Below, one piece after another: positions 1-7,650 of a stretch of DNA of 14,215 nt; the stretch's first letter is position 1; each line of letters opens with the position of its first letter. The translations under genes were made by a program, and so were the position numbers. This stretch comes from Bacteroidota bacterium (GTDB taxonomy: Bacteria; Bacteroidota; Ignavibacteria; Palsa-1295), in assembly GCA_025363505.1 (NCBI GenBank), contig JANYDV010000055.1:1-14215 (forward strand), written 5' to 3'. Under the pieces are notes generated by a model. The model made no database searches, was not told the DNA's origin, and was given only the letters and a program-made list of their open reading frames with translations.

Positions 1-1
1 T

Positions 2-1183
2 GCGGCAGCACATATCGAGACAGGCGATATTCTTATTGTCGATGGATATAGCGGTGAGTTGTTTGTCACACCCGACAAAGAGACACTCGAACACTATAGA
101 ATAAAAATTGCCCAGCGAACTCCACAAAAACACATTCGGAACAAGTCGCAGTCTTTTCCGCCAAAGACACTTGACGGTAGAAAAATTGTCGTCAATATGA
201 ATATGGAGCTCATTAGCGATGCAGCTATTGAGGAAGCTGAACGCATCAGTAAAATAAAAAATAAAGCTGTGCGTGGCTTGGGCTTACTCAGAACAGAACA
301 TTTTCTTTCGGCGAACGACGAAATCCCAGGTGAGCAGGAGCAGAGTAGAATTTATACCGATCTTGCACAACGATTTTCGCCCGCACCGATCACGATCCGC
401 ACGTTTGATATTGGTGGCGATAAGTTGATCGGCGGCGGTTTCAAAGAAAAAAACCCATTTCTCGGATGGCGCGGCATTCGTAATCTCCTCGATCAACCGG
501 AAGTGCTCGAAACACAACTCCGTGCAGTGCTTCGCGCCTCAGTTCTGAAGAATGTGAAGCTGATGTTCCCGATGGTGACGACGATCGATGAGCTTGATCG
601 AACCTTGGTTCATCTTGAAAATGCCAAATCATCGCTTCGATCGAATGGGGAAGCGTTTGACGACAACATTAAATTTGGAGTAATGATCGAAGTGCCCGCA
701 GCAGCGCTTCACTCCGCGGCGTTCGCAGCGAAGTGCGATTTCCTTTCGATCGGCAGTAATGATCTCACGCAATATACGTTGGCAGTGGATCGAGGGAATG
801 AATTCATCGGACATTTATTTGATGAGCTTCATCCTGCGGTGCTCCGATTGATCTCTATGACGGTACGGTCGGCACATATCCGCAAAAAGCCGGTATCGCT
901 TTGCGGTGAAATGGGCGGGAAGACAATAGCATTGCCGTTTATTATTGGAATGGGGATCGACGAAATTTCTGTTGCTCCGAATAAAGTAGAGCGTGTTTCG
1001 TCGCTTATCAGCAAAATTTCTTATCGCGAAGCTCAGCAACTGACCAAACGAGTACTGACCGAAGCACAATCATTACCGCAGTTGAAGCATAGTCTTTATA
1101 CATTCTTACATAAACGAAACCTCGATCGTGATTTCTTGAGCCCTGAAGAAATTTCGATGATGTCCGAAATCGTAAAACACTAA
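2..1183 (+). CDS. ptsI: Phosphoenolpyruvate-protein phosphotransferase (PTS enzyme I), 5' truncated
   Basis: Enzyme I takes phosphate from phosphoenolpyruvate and passes it to HPr, in the cytoplasm. The frame is open from base 2, so the gene starts upstream; the TTG at 59 is internal, because the preceding codons read a GDILIVDGYSG segment typical of the end of the swivelling phosphohistidine domain. The visible 393 residues are the end of that domain plus the PEP-binding TIM barrel. Numbered from residue 1 at base 2, the barrel shows RTEHFL near 97, RTFDIGGDK near 133, IEVPAA near 229, SIGSNDLTQYTLAVDRG near 249-265 and the active-site cysteine in CGEMGG at 301. These match the Arg, Glu, Asn-Asp, Arg and Cys catalytic set of E. 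coli enzyme I. The active-site histidine lies outside the window. The gene ends 2 bases from the convergent sugar operon. PEP synthase and PPDK are less likely given the DLTQYTLAVDRGNE and CGEMGG wording. Confidence 0.93.
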   Translation, partial: AAAHIETGDILIVDGYSGELFVTPDKETLEHYRIKIAQRTPQKHIRNKSQSFPPKTLDGRKIVVNMNMELISDAAIEEAERISKIKNKAVRGLGLLRTEHFLSANDEIPGEQEQSRIYTDLAQRFSPAPITIRTFDIGGDKLIGGGFKEKNPFLGWRGIRNLLDQPEVLETQLRAVLRASVLKNVKLMFPMVTTIDELDRTLVHLENAKSSLRSNGEAFDDNIKFGVMIEVPAAALHSAAFAAKCDFLSIGSNDLTQYTLAVDRGNEFIGHLFDELHPAVLRLISMTVRSAHIRKKPVSLCGEMGGKTIALPFIIGMGIDEISVAPNKVERVSSLISKISYREAQQLTKRVLTEAQSLPQLKHSLYTFLHKRNLDRDFLSPEEISMMSEIVKH

Positions 1184-1196
1184 TATTATTTTAGTG
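1178..1196 (-). terminator. AT-rich hairpin shared by two convergent stop codons, likely terminator of the minus-strand operon
   Basis: CACTAA (1178-1183) is the exact reverse complement of TTAGTG (1191-1196), giving a 6-bp stem with a 7-base loop. Read on the minus strand the stem is followed by TTTT (complement of 1174-1177), so it could end the rmlA-rmlB-SDR transcript. On the plus strand there is no T-run after the stem, so support there is weak. The 5' arm holds the ptsI stop codon and the loop holds the SDR stop codon. The stem is short and AT-rich, so the call is tentative. Confidence 0.4.
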
Positions 1197-2019
1197 CTGC
1201 GCTGTATCTGTCGATTGTTCTGACGAGCACTTCTTCCAATGGTTCTGGTTTGATCAAACGTTCAAAACGCTCATCATAGAGCACGGTATCAACTCGTTTT
1301 GGTTTGTGAAAGCTGTCTAACTCAGATTTCGTAAATGCCTGAGGCATTGATCGAAGACCGGCTCGCGCTAACAGCTCGCCGATATGAAATGGCGTTGTCA
1401 CTCCGACATCATAAATATTCCAGATGCCATTCCAATCACTTGGTGAATGAAGACAATGACGAATAGTCTTGATAATAATATCAAGACTGGACATTGAGTT
1501 TGGTGTTTGGATCAGCTTCGGGTAGGTACGAATTTTGGTGAGGGTGTTGCGCGGTGTTGGGCTGGCGGAATACACTTGTCTAGGACGCAAGATCGCTGCC
1601 ATCGAGGGGTTTTCATTCAAGAGTAATAGATCGCACGCCGCTTTAGTCCAAGAGTAGTATGCGGCAGGACGAGCGGGATGTGTTGGCGTGAATGGCATTC
1701 CATGCTCATCATACGGTCCATCCCAAATACATCCGCTTGAGCAATGTAAAAAACGAATCGGGGTGCCAAGCGATAATATGCGCTGATAGAGTTTTACCGG
1801 TGCTTCGACATTCGAACGAAATGCTTCGCGCGCATTTTCTTCGCACCATTTCAGATCAGTTTTTCCTGCGGCGTTAATCACCGCATCAGGCATTACTTTT
1901 TTTAACTCTTCAACAGTAAGCAAATCCAGATCATTTTTCCAATGAGTAATGCTGTGCTCTCCGAGAGCCGCCGCGAGTGCCGAGCCTACCTGTCCGTTGC
2001 CAACAATAATAATATTCAT
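1186..2019 (-). CDS. Bifunctional dTDP-4-keto-6-deoxyglucose 3,5-epimerase/4-reductase-like SDR (plant NRS/ER type; would usually be labelled RmlD)
   Basis: This is a 277-residue extended SDR protein, probably the last step(s) of dTDP-6-deoxyhexose synthesis. The start is ATG 2019, giving MNIIIVGNGQVG with the dinucleotide-binding GxGxxG at residues 7-12. Longer reading to 2145 runs into rmlB and adds nothing SDR-like. YSWTK at 122-126 is the catalytic YxxxK. Beyond the fold, the wording follows plant NRS/ER (UER1) as I recall it: NAAGKTDLKWCE (49-60), SSGCIW (94-99), TPRNTLTK (155-162), TPNSMSSLD (172-180) and NGIWN (197-201). C97 and K162 line up with the Cys and Lys (C115 and K183 of Arabidopsis NRS/ER) that serve the epimerase half-reaction in that family. 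It is third in the rmlA-rmlB operon, 5 bases after rmlB, and no rmlC is present. A plain reductase remains possible. The SDR call is secure; the bifunctional call is inference. Confidence 0.85.
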   Translation of the reverse strand: MNIIIVGNGQVGSALAAALGEHSITHWKNDLDLLTVEELKKVMPDAVINAAGKTDLKWCEENAREAFRSNVEAPVKLYQRILSLGTPIRFLHCSSGCIWDGPYDEHGMPFTPTHPARPAAYYSWTKAACDLLLLNENPSMAAILRPRQVYSASPTPRNTLTKIRTYPKLIQTPNSMSSLDIIIKTIRHCLHSPSDWNGIWNIYDVGVTTPFHIGELLARAGLRSMPQAFTKSELDSFHKPKRVDTVLYDERFERLIKPEPLEEVLVRTIDRYSAALK

Positions 2020-2024
2020 CAAAT

Positions 2025-3023
2025 TTATTTTAGTTTTGGCTCCCACCATGCGCGATTTTTGAGATACCAGCGCACGGTATCGACTAAACCGCTGTCCCAA
2101 CGTGTTTTTGGTTTCCAACCGAGTTCTCGTTCTGAGTCGGTCCAATCGAGCGCATAACGGCGATCGTGTCCGGGGCGGTCTTCGACGAAAGTCATGAGCG
2201 AACGGAGTTGTGATTCATCGATGCTCAGTTCTTGTGCAAGTATTTGAAGAATCTTCGAACAAAGATCAATATTCGTCAGCTCATTCGATCCACCAAAATG
2301 ATAAATGCTTCCGGCTTGTCCGGCTTCGAGCACTGAGAGGATACCGTCGCAGTGATCGCCGACATAGATCCAATCACGGATATTCAGACCGTCACCATAG
2401 AGAGGGATTTTCTTACCAAGTAGCGCATTGGTAATGATTGTCGGGATAAATTTTTCCGGAAATTGAAACTGTCCGTAGTTATTGGTGCAACGAGTAATGC
2501 AAACGTCATACTGATAGGTATGATAAAAACTCAGCGCAAATAAATCCGCCCCCGTCTTCGAGGAAGAATAGGGGCTTGAAGGATTATAGGGTGACTGACG
2601 CGTAAATTTCCCACTCCCGGTAATACTGCCATAGACTTCATCGGTAGAAATCTGAATGAATTTTTTTATCGAATGTCTACGAGCCGAGTCAAGTAGTGTT
2701 GCCGTGCCCACAACATTGGTATCAGCAAACAGTGTTGCGTTCAAAATTGAGCGATCAACGTGAGTTTCTGCAGCAGAGTTTATCACGGCATCGAATACAT
2801 CGCCATTAAATCCGGTCGTGATTGTTTGCTCTACGGTGCTATAATCGCGAATGTCACCTTTAATAAAAATATGATTCGGATTTGCATCAAGATCTGCAAG
2901 ATTTTCGCGCGAACCGGCATAGGTCAGTGCGTCAAGCGTCACGACCCGATGACCACGCTCAAGGGCAAGCCTTACAAGGTTTGAACCAATAAACCCGGCA
3001 CCGCCGGTGATGAGAAGATTCAT
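2025..3023 (-). CDS. rmlB: dTDP-glucose 4,6-dehydratase
   Basis: RmlB converts dTDP-D-glucose to dTDP-4-keto-6-deoxy-D-glucose using tightly bound NAD+, in the cytoplasm. The 332 residues are a normal length. They show TGGAGFIGSN (6-15) for NAD binding, STDEVYG (126-132) with the Thr-Asp-Glu active-site group, YSSSK (152-156) as the catalytic Tyr/Lys, FPEKFIP (188-194) and RDWIYV (216-221) of the nucleotide-sugar pocket, and DRPGHDRRYA near 282-291. The VDRSI and RDWIYV wording is that of bacterial dTDP enzymes rather than plant UDP-glucose dehydratases. It starts at ATG 3023, 5 bases after rmlA, with no visible Shine-Dalgarno, and is followed 5 bases later by the NRS/ER-like gene. This supplies the keto sugar that the next enzyme would use. 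Confidence 0.95.
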   Translation of the reverse strand: MNLLITGGAGFIGSNLVRLALERGHRVVTLDALTYAGSRENLADLDANPNHIFIKGDIRDYSTVEQTITTGFNGDVFDAVINSAAETHVDRSILNATLFADTNVVGTATLLDSARRHSIKKFIQISTDEVYGSITGSGKFTRQSPYNPSSPYSSSKTGADLFALSFYHTYQYDVCITRCTNNYGQFQFPEKFIPTIITNALLGKKIPLYGDGLNIRDWIYVGDHCDGILSVLEAGQAGSIYHFGGSNELTNIDLCSKILQILAQELSIDESQLRSLMTFVEDRPGHDRRYALDWTDSERELGWKPKTRWDSGLVDTVRWYLKNRAWWEPKLK

Positions 3024-3028
3024 ACGCG

Positions 3029-3769
3029 TTAAAATTCTACCGGTTGTGTTCGTACCAGTTCATTCGCTTTAGCAAGAGAGGGGAATGTACCGGCATCACT
3101 CCAATATTCGTTGAGGGAAGTATATCGCAAACGACCCGCTTTGATGAACGCATTATTCACATCGGTAATTTCGAGTTCGCCGCGAGACGAAGGGCGGCAA
3201 TTACGAATGATGTCAAAAACATCCGGGGGATAGCAATATATACCGGTCACAGCATAATTTGATGGCGAAGTCGACGGCTTTTCGATGATATTTGTAATGA
3301 CGCCATTGGCAAGTTCTGCGACACCAAAGCGCTCGGCATCGGGGACTTCTTTGAGCAAAATATACGCGTTTTGAAGATCATCCATAAACGTGGTCGTCAT
3401 AGAGGATATACTTTCCTGGAAAATATTATCTCCGAGAATAACGCACATCGGATCGCCGTTTACAAATCGTTCGCACAGCGCAAGTGCTTGGGCAATACCA
3501 CCGGCTTCGTCTTGGACACGATAGGTCAACCGACAGCCGAAGTCTTTTCCCGAGCCGAGCAACGAAATAAAATCTCCCATGTGTTCGGTGCCAGTGACGA
3601 TCATAATATCAGTAATGCCCGCTCCGACTAATTTCTTAATCGGATAAAAAATCATCGGCATATCACCGATTGGCAGTAGATGTTTGTTCGTCACTTTGGT
3701 GCAGGGATGGAGTCTCGACCCCGATCCACCGGCGAGAATAACTCCGACAAGCTCACGGTTGCTGGACAT
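3029..3769 (-). CDS. rmlA: Glucose-1-phosphate thymidylyltransferase, short form
   Basis: A nucleotidyltransferase that would join dTTP (or another NTP) and glucose-1-phosphate to make the nucleotide sugar for RmlB. The 246 residues show the signature loop LAGGSGSRLHP (12-22), K29 and LLPIGDMPMI (31-40), the sugar/nucleotide segment DEAGGIAQAL (87-96), the metal-binding LGDN (112-115), FGVAE (148-152), EKP (163-165), TGIY (175-178), GELEITDVNN (197-206) and WSDAGT (223-228). Classical RmlA/RffH is about 290 residues, so this is the short form that lacks the C-terminal helical extension connected with allosteric control in the long enzymes. It is first in the minus-strand operon. Start ATG 3769 puts the signature loop about 11 residues in, and no Shine-Dalgarno is visible. 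The nucleotide specificity cannot be proved from sequence; the rmlB neighbour favours dTTP. Confidence 0.9.
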   Translation of the reverse strand: MSSNRELVGVILAGGSGSRLHPCTKVTNKHLLPIGDMPMIFYPIKKLVGAGITDIMIVTGTEHMGDFISLLGSGKDFGCRLTYRVQDEAGGIAQALALCERFVNGDPMCVILGDNIFQESISSMTTTFMDDLQNAYILLKEVPDAERFGVAELANGVITNIIEKPSTSPSNYAVTGIYCYPPDVFDIIRNCRPSSRGELEITDVNNAFIKAGRLRYTSLNEYWSDAGTFPSLAKANELVRTQPVEF

Positions 3770-3928
3770 TGCTGTATTTTTTCGTATTTTTATGATTACT
3801 GTTCAACAAGTGTTGGTTTAGTATAATTTTTGCTCAGTAGGTATTTCTTACTACCCTCTATTGTGAAGATCAGCGAATCAAAGATTAATAATTGGCTCAA
3901 ACGGCGTTCTATCGCCGATGGACACTCA
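3770..3928. promoter_or_regulatory. Divergent intergenic region between the sugar operon and the glycosyltransferase operon
   Basis: This 159-base spacer drives rmlA leftward and the GT9 gene rightward. On the plus strand a TATAAT hexamer sits at 3822-3827, followed by a T-run and G at 3827-3832. The best -35 candidates upstream match poorly, and the string is one base off the Bacteroidota TAnnTTTG form. A perfect inverted repeat CAACA-AG-TGTTG lies at 3804-3815, just upstream of that hexamer, and could be an operator for either direction. If the hexamer is a real -10, transcription starts near 3834, which excludes the TTG at 3830 as the start codon of the GT9 gene. No convincing minus-strand promoter was found. 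Confidence 0.4.
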
Positions 3929-5068
3929 ATGCCATCGGTTCAAGGAGCGAATAGATTACGCCGAAAGTCAACAAATTTTTTCCGCCGACTCTCGATCTTT
4001 GTAATGGGGATCCTCTATCAACGATTCCGAAATCCGGATGTTCCGTCACTAACGACCACTAATAGTATTTTATTAATAGCGCACGACCCCATTGGCGATC
4101 TGGTCCTAAGCTCAGCTCTTTGGAGTACACTCTTAAAAAGAAAACCCGAACTTCGCATTGGCATAGCAATCAGTAGTCGAAATCAAGAGGTACTAAGCGA
4201 AGAAAAAATTGATAAAAAGTATGATTTGTATTCTGGAGGGATTTGGAGTATATTCAAAGAAATGCGACGTGCCCGGCGTGATGGTTGGGATGTCGTTTTG
4301 GCAACGGCGGGATATTACAAGCCTACGCGATTTGCTTTTGTCAGTAGATTTATCGCCAACAAGGGCGTTACCGCAACACGACATAGTTCACGGTCGAAAA
4401 GATATTCGCGGATATATTCATTCTGTTTTGAGCGTCCGCCCGAATGGGAATGTGTGCCGATGGTCCAGCAGTATTGTGAACTTGTTGAAAAAGTATTTTC
4501 GTTGAAGTTTACACCGCAAGAGAGACTGCCTCATTTTCTTCTACAGCAAGATGCAGATTCAACAATCAAAAAAAAGATAGATCAACTACTACAGCCGCAC
4601 GGGTTTTCAAGATACATTTTACTCAACCTCGAAGCAAAAATTGAATATCGAGAATGGGGAATTGATAATGTTGAGTTGTTGGCAAAAACATTACAACAAG
4701 GATCAAACGACACTCTTATTATTGTTACCGCTTCGCCGGAATTTCGGCAATACTATACCATAGAAGAACGTGTTAGGAACATTACAAATATTGCTATCAT
4801 CGAAACAAATTCTCTTCATGAACTTGCGGCAGTTATTAAATACGCTTCGGTTGTGGTATCACCCGATACCTCGGTTGTTCATATCGCTGCGGCATTAGGG
4901 AAGAAGATCGTGGGACTTTATCCTGCACACGATGAGTGGCATCCGTATGGTGTAGAGGCAACTATTTTGTACCCAAAACGATGGGAGCCTATTTCTTCAA
5001 TCAGTGTTTGGAGTGTGTATTCAGAGATCGTGTTATTGCTTGATCACACAGTGTCATCATCAATATAA
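3929..5068 (+). CDS. Glycosyltransferase family 9 (ADP-heptose:LPS heptosyltransferase-like)
   Basis: A GT-B glycosyltransferase of the family that adds heptose or other sugars to LPS core or surface glycans at the cytoplasmic face of the inner membrane. From ATG 3929 the protein is 379 residues. A basic, aromatic N-terminal stretch (about residues 8-35, with FFRRLSIFVMGILYQRF) may be a membrane-contact helix. The N-terminal Rossmann domain opens with NSILLIAHDPIGDLVLSSA, equivalent to the usual ILIIrlgaiGDvvl. The C-terminal donor domain has SPDTSVVHIAAALGKKIVGLY, the family signature, with D313. The frame stays open to TTG 3830, and GTG 3863 is another possible start; ATG 3929 was chosen because it leaves room for promoters and gives an ordinary N-terminus. 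Acceptor and sugar are unknown. It is first of three glycosyltransferase genes, 5 bases before the next. Confidence 0.85.
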   Translation: MPSVQGANRLRRKSTNFFRRLSIFVMGILYQRFRNPDVPSLTTTNSILLIAHDPIGDLVLSSALWSTLLKRKPELRIGIAISSRNQEVLSEEKIDKKYDLYSGGIWSIFKEMRRARRDGWDVVLATAGYYKPTRFAFVSRFIANKGVTATRHSSRSKRYSRIYSFCFERPPEWECVPMVQQYCELVEKVFSLKFTPQERLPHFLLQQDADSTIKKKIDQLLQPHGFSRYILLNLEAKIEYREWGIDNVELLAKTLQQGSNDTLIIVTASPEFRQYYTIEERVRNITNIAIIETNSLHELAAVIKYASVVVSPDTSVVHIAAALGKKIVGLYPAHDEWHPYGVEATILYPKRWEPISSISVWSVYSEIVLLLDHTVSSSI

Positions 5069-5073
5069 TTTAA

Positions 5074-6033
5074 ATGCACATTCTTATCGCAAATAATCTT
5101 CCGATACCTGCATTGAAATATGGTGGTACCGAACGAGTTATTTGGTGGCTTGGCAAAGAGTTGTCACGGCGTGGGCACAAAGTGACGTATCTGGTGCCGC
5201 AAGGTTCGTCTTGTCCCTTCGCTCAAATTAAGATTTATGACTCGCTATTGCCACTCTCACAGCAAATTCCGGAAGACATTGATATCGTGCATTCAAATTT
5301 TCCTGTTCGAGAAACACTTGCAACACCATATATTGTGACGATGCACGGCTATGAGCCGAAAGGCGGTACCTTCGACCAGAATACCGTCTTTGTATCGAAA
5401 CGGCACGCCGAACTTCATCACAGCACTTCGTTCGTATATAATGGTCTTGACCCTGACGAATACGGGAAATTTGAACCGTCTTCATCACGTTCGCACTTAT
5501 TATTTTTAGCAGCGATTGATCGTGTTGAAAAAAATATAAAGGGTGCGATTCATATCGCAAATAAATCAAAACAAAAACTGGCAATTATTGGTGGTTCAAA
5601 ATTCAACTTGAACAGACGTATAAAGTATTACGGCTTAATCGGAGGTGAAGAAAAAAATAGTATTCTTCGCACAACAAGTGCATTGTTGTTTCCGATCACT
5701 TGGGACGAACCATTCGGATTAGCGCTAATCGAATCGCTTTATCATGGCTGTCCTGTTATCGCTACGCCTTACGGCTCGCTTCCGGAGATTATTTCAAAAG
5801 AGGTTGGCGTTCTTTCCACTTCAATGCAAGAACTTGTCGCTGCGGCAAAAGATCATTCGCAATTTAGTCGGAAATTTTGCCATGAATATGTGATGGGAAA
5901 TTTCACGTCGAAGCAAATGACCGATAAATATATTTCCTATTATGAAACGGTGCTATCGGGGAATCAACTGAATCCTACGGAACCCTATTTTACCCCTGAT
6001 TCTTTTACCGAGAAATATCCCATACATTCCTAA
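5074..6033 (+). CDS. Glycosyltransferase family 4
   Basis: A retaining GT-B glycosyltransferase of 319 residues, likely acting on a lipid-linked surface-glycan intermediate. The N-terminal acceptor domain begins MHILIANNLPIPALKYGGTERVI-type sequence, where the GGTER loop (17-21) and the following helix are typical of GT4. TMHGYE lies at 89-94 and FVSKRHAE, typical of the domain hinge, at 106-113. The C-terminal donor domain carries the GT4 EX7E pair E212 and E220 within DEPFGLALIES, followed by GCPVIATPYGSLPEII (225-240). The start ATG 5074 is 5 bases after the GT9 stop and lacks a Shine-Dalgarno. The stop overlaps the next start by one base (TAATG at 6031-6035), implying coupled translation. 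Donor and acceptor are not predictable. Confidence 0.9.
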   Translation: MHILIANNLPIPALKYGGTERVIWWLGKELSRRGHKVTYLVPQGSSCPFAQIKIYDSLLPLSQQIPEDIDIVHSNFPVRETLATPYIVTMHGYEPKGGTFDQNTVFVSKRHAELHHSTSFVYNGLDPDEYGKFEPSSSRSHLLFLAAIDRVEKNIKGAIHIANKSKQKLAIIGGSKFNLNRRIKYYGLIGGEEKNSILRTTSALLFPITWDEPFGLALIESLYHGCPVIATPYGSLPEIISKEVGVLSTSMQELVAAAKDHSQFSRKFCHEYVMGNFTSKQMTDKYISYYETVLSGNQLNPTEPYFTPDSFTEKYPIHS

Positions 6034-6830
6034 TGATCGTAAACGTGAACCCTACTTATCATATCATTTTTCGTACCTGCGATGTCATACAGTCTTTGCA
6101 CAACACGCCAAGACCGTTTGGGCTTGATAAGCGGTCGTTAATAAAAATTTGTTTTAAGAGCTTGATCCGTTCGCTTGAGGGGATGTCATATACGATCACT
6201 ATCGTTGGCGATAGATTATCCGAAGAGTTAATCGAGTTTTTTACCAACTATCAAGTGACTCTTGTGCAAGGTGAGTTCGGCAATGATCAATCGTTAAGAA
6301 AGTGTATTGAGATAGCGATGATTTTACCTGAAAATGACTGGGTCTATTTTGTCGAAGATGATTACTTACATACTCATGAAGCATTTAGCTGGATAAATGA
6401 TCTTATTGTTAACAGAGATCAATACATCAGTAAAAAAGCACTCGCGCGTCGGCTCAGATTTTGGAAACGACGACTCGACAAGACACCGATTATTATTCAC
6501 ACGCCTGATTATCCTGACCGCTACCTTCCAAAATATTTGCGTTTCTCAATGATTTTTGTTTCGCGCTACTGCCATTGGCGTCAGATCACCAACACGACAT
6601 TTACGTTCTTGCTGCGAGGTTCTTCGCTCAGGAAATATTCGAAAATACTCTTTATGTCATGCGCAGGAGCAAACGATGGATATTTAAGTCGTGCTCTTTT
6701 TGGCGGATTTTTCTTTTGGCGCAAAGCTCTTTGTCTTTCACCGATTCCCGGTGTCTCGACCCATATGCACGACGGGGTGATGACGCCGTTGGTTGATTGG
6801 GAGAAGTATGTAAAAGAATTTTCCGATTAA
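6033..6830 (+). CDS. Putative GT-A type glycosyltransferase with EDD motif
   Basis: A 265-residue protein I read as a nucleotide-sugar glycosyltransferase, but not one I can place in a named family. The N-terminus (HIIFRTCD, 10-17) enters a beta strand, then KRSLIKICFKSLIRSL (33-48), then a second strand ITIVGD (55-60). VYFVEDDYL (104-112) resembles the metal-binding acidic motif (DxD-like, E108-D109-D110) of GT-A enzymes. A tyrosine/phenylalanine-rich stretch with NTTFTFLLRGSSL (187-199) and the tail PGVSTHMHDG (239-248), with His residues possibly serving as metal ligands, follow. There is no membrane segment. It is third in the glycosyltransferase operon, overlapping the GT4 gene by one base, and ends 6 bases from a convergent methyltransferase gene. 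A hypothetical-protein label is the alternative. Confidence 0.7.
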   Translation: MIVNVNPTYHIIFRTCDVIQSLHNTPRPFGLDKRSLIKICFKSLIRSLEGMSYTITIVGDRLSEELIEFFTNYQVTLVQGEFGNDQSLRKCIEIAMILPENDWVYFVEDDYLHTHEAFSWINDLIVNRDQYISKKALARRLRFWKRRLDKTPIIIHTPDYPDRYLPKYLRFSMIFVSRYCHWRQITNTTFTFLLRGSSLRKYSKILFMSCAGANDGYLSRALFGGFFFWRKALCLSPIPGVSTHMHDGVMTPLVDWEKYVKEFSD

Positions 6831-6836
6831 CGGTTA

Positions 6837-7442
6837 TTATTTTTTTCTAAATATCGCTGCGCCGTTGCGGAGATTCCAATCTTCCCACAATAGCTCCCAC
6901 TGGGGAGAATTCTTAAGCACGAAATAATTGCGGTAGTTTTTAATGTCATCAATATCATCTAAGGCGACAATCTTCACTTTTGGATTAATGGTCACCGTCT
7001 GAGCAAATTCTTTTTCACCGGTAAAAGGTGAACCATCAATAAAGACAAATTCTGCCTGAATGCCGGCAACGACATTATTGGGGATTTTGGTAACAACCGT
7101 AAGCTCTTCCTCAAGCCAGCCCAGTACCACTTTCAGTTTTGTATCGTTGAGTTTTGTGGGTTGGAGTTTGTAAAAATCTTTTACTGCATTTTTCGACAGA
7201 TAATCATCAGCCGAGACCGAACACCCGAACAGAGCTTTGACCGGTTTTTTTGATAGTTCTTCAAAACGTTCTAATCGAGCTTCGACACTATAAACGGTTG
7301 ATCCCATTGTTATAGCATCAAAAAAAGCAGTCGTGCTACCATCGCCGGTGCCACCGCCAATTTCAAGAATTGTGCACGGAGAAATGCTTTCCGACCATTT
7401 TTTTAAATTCTTCCAAAACTCGTCTTGATAGATCTCTTGCAT
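6837..7442 (-). CDS. Class I SAM-dependent methyltransferase
   Basis: A 201-residue Rossmann-fold methyltransferase, probably modifying a sugar or other small metabolite. SAM-binding motif I is ILEIGGGTGDG (25-35), the end of strand 2 gives VYSVEA (50-55) with the acidic ribose-binding E54, and later strands are EFVFIDGSP (131-139) and KIVALDDIDD (157-166). That strand pair ending in IDG and DD is common in small methyltransferases and hydroxylases of surface-polysaccharide clusters. The frame extends to a TTG at 7487, but ATG 7442 gives a normal N-terminus and leaves about 208 bases to the divergent exported protein. No Shine-Dalgarno is seen. It is transcribed against the glycosyltransferase operon, so it is a separate unit. 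The substrate is unknown. Confidence 0.75.
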   Translation of the reverse strand: MQEIYQDEFWKNLKKWSESISPCTILEIGGGTGDGSTTAFFDAITMGSTVYSVEARLERFEELSKKPVKALFGCSVSADDYLSKNAVKDFYKLQPTKLNDTKLKVVLGWLEEELTVVTKIPNNVVAGIQAEFVFIDGSPFTGEKEFAQTVTINPKVKIVALDDIDDIKNYRNYFVLKNSPQWELLWEDWNLRNGAAIFRKK

Positions 7443-7650
7443 TGTAATGTTCGACAGTAGGTTGATGGAATAAATACAAGAATGCAAACACCACCACTGT
7501 TAAAGACACTCCATGACGGTTACTCGGTAGAATAGGGTACTCATTCTTGATCTATTGGGGGAAGTTCTTATTGGAATATATTCGTCATCTTGAAGGTTTT
7601 CTAACGTTCTAATCGAAGTACATCATATTAACTTGTTATAGTCCTAACTT
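7443..7650. other. Divergent intergenic spacer between the methyltransferase and the GH172 gene
   Basis: About 208 bases with no credible gene. A TATAGT hexamer at 7637-7642 could be a -10 for the GH172 gene, but it lacks a good -35 partner. Its start would fall about 2 bases before ATG 7651, meaning a leaderless mRNA. No Shine-Dalgarno and no strong hairpin were seen; a weak AGAAT/ATTCT inverted repeat sits near 7530-7550. Confidence 0.3.

Noticed and set aside
2020..2145. 42-residue N-terminal extension of the NRS/ER-like protein
   Set aside because: It overlaps the rmlB 3' end, is not SDR-like, and the Rossmann strand MNIIIVGNG starts exactly at ATG 2019.
3830..3928. TTG 3830 as start of the GT9 gene
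   Set aside because: It directly follows an in-frame stop and lies against TATAAT, leaving only 60 bases for divergent promoters. The added 33 residues show no GT9 similarity. GTG 3863 remains a second choice.
6822..6847. Terminator after the glycosyltransferase operon (CCG-ATTAA-CGG then T-rich tract)
   Set aside because: Only a 3-bp stem; the T-run alone is not enough to call it.
7443..7487. TTG 7487 start of the methyltransferase
   Set aside because: Adds 15 residues of no clear character; ATG 7442 is the better codon and gives a normal N-terminus.
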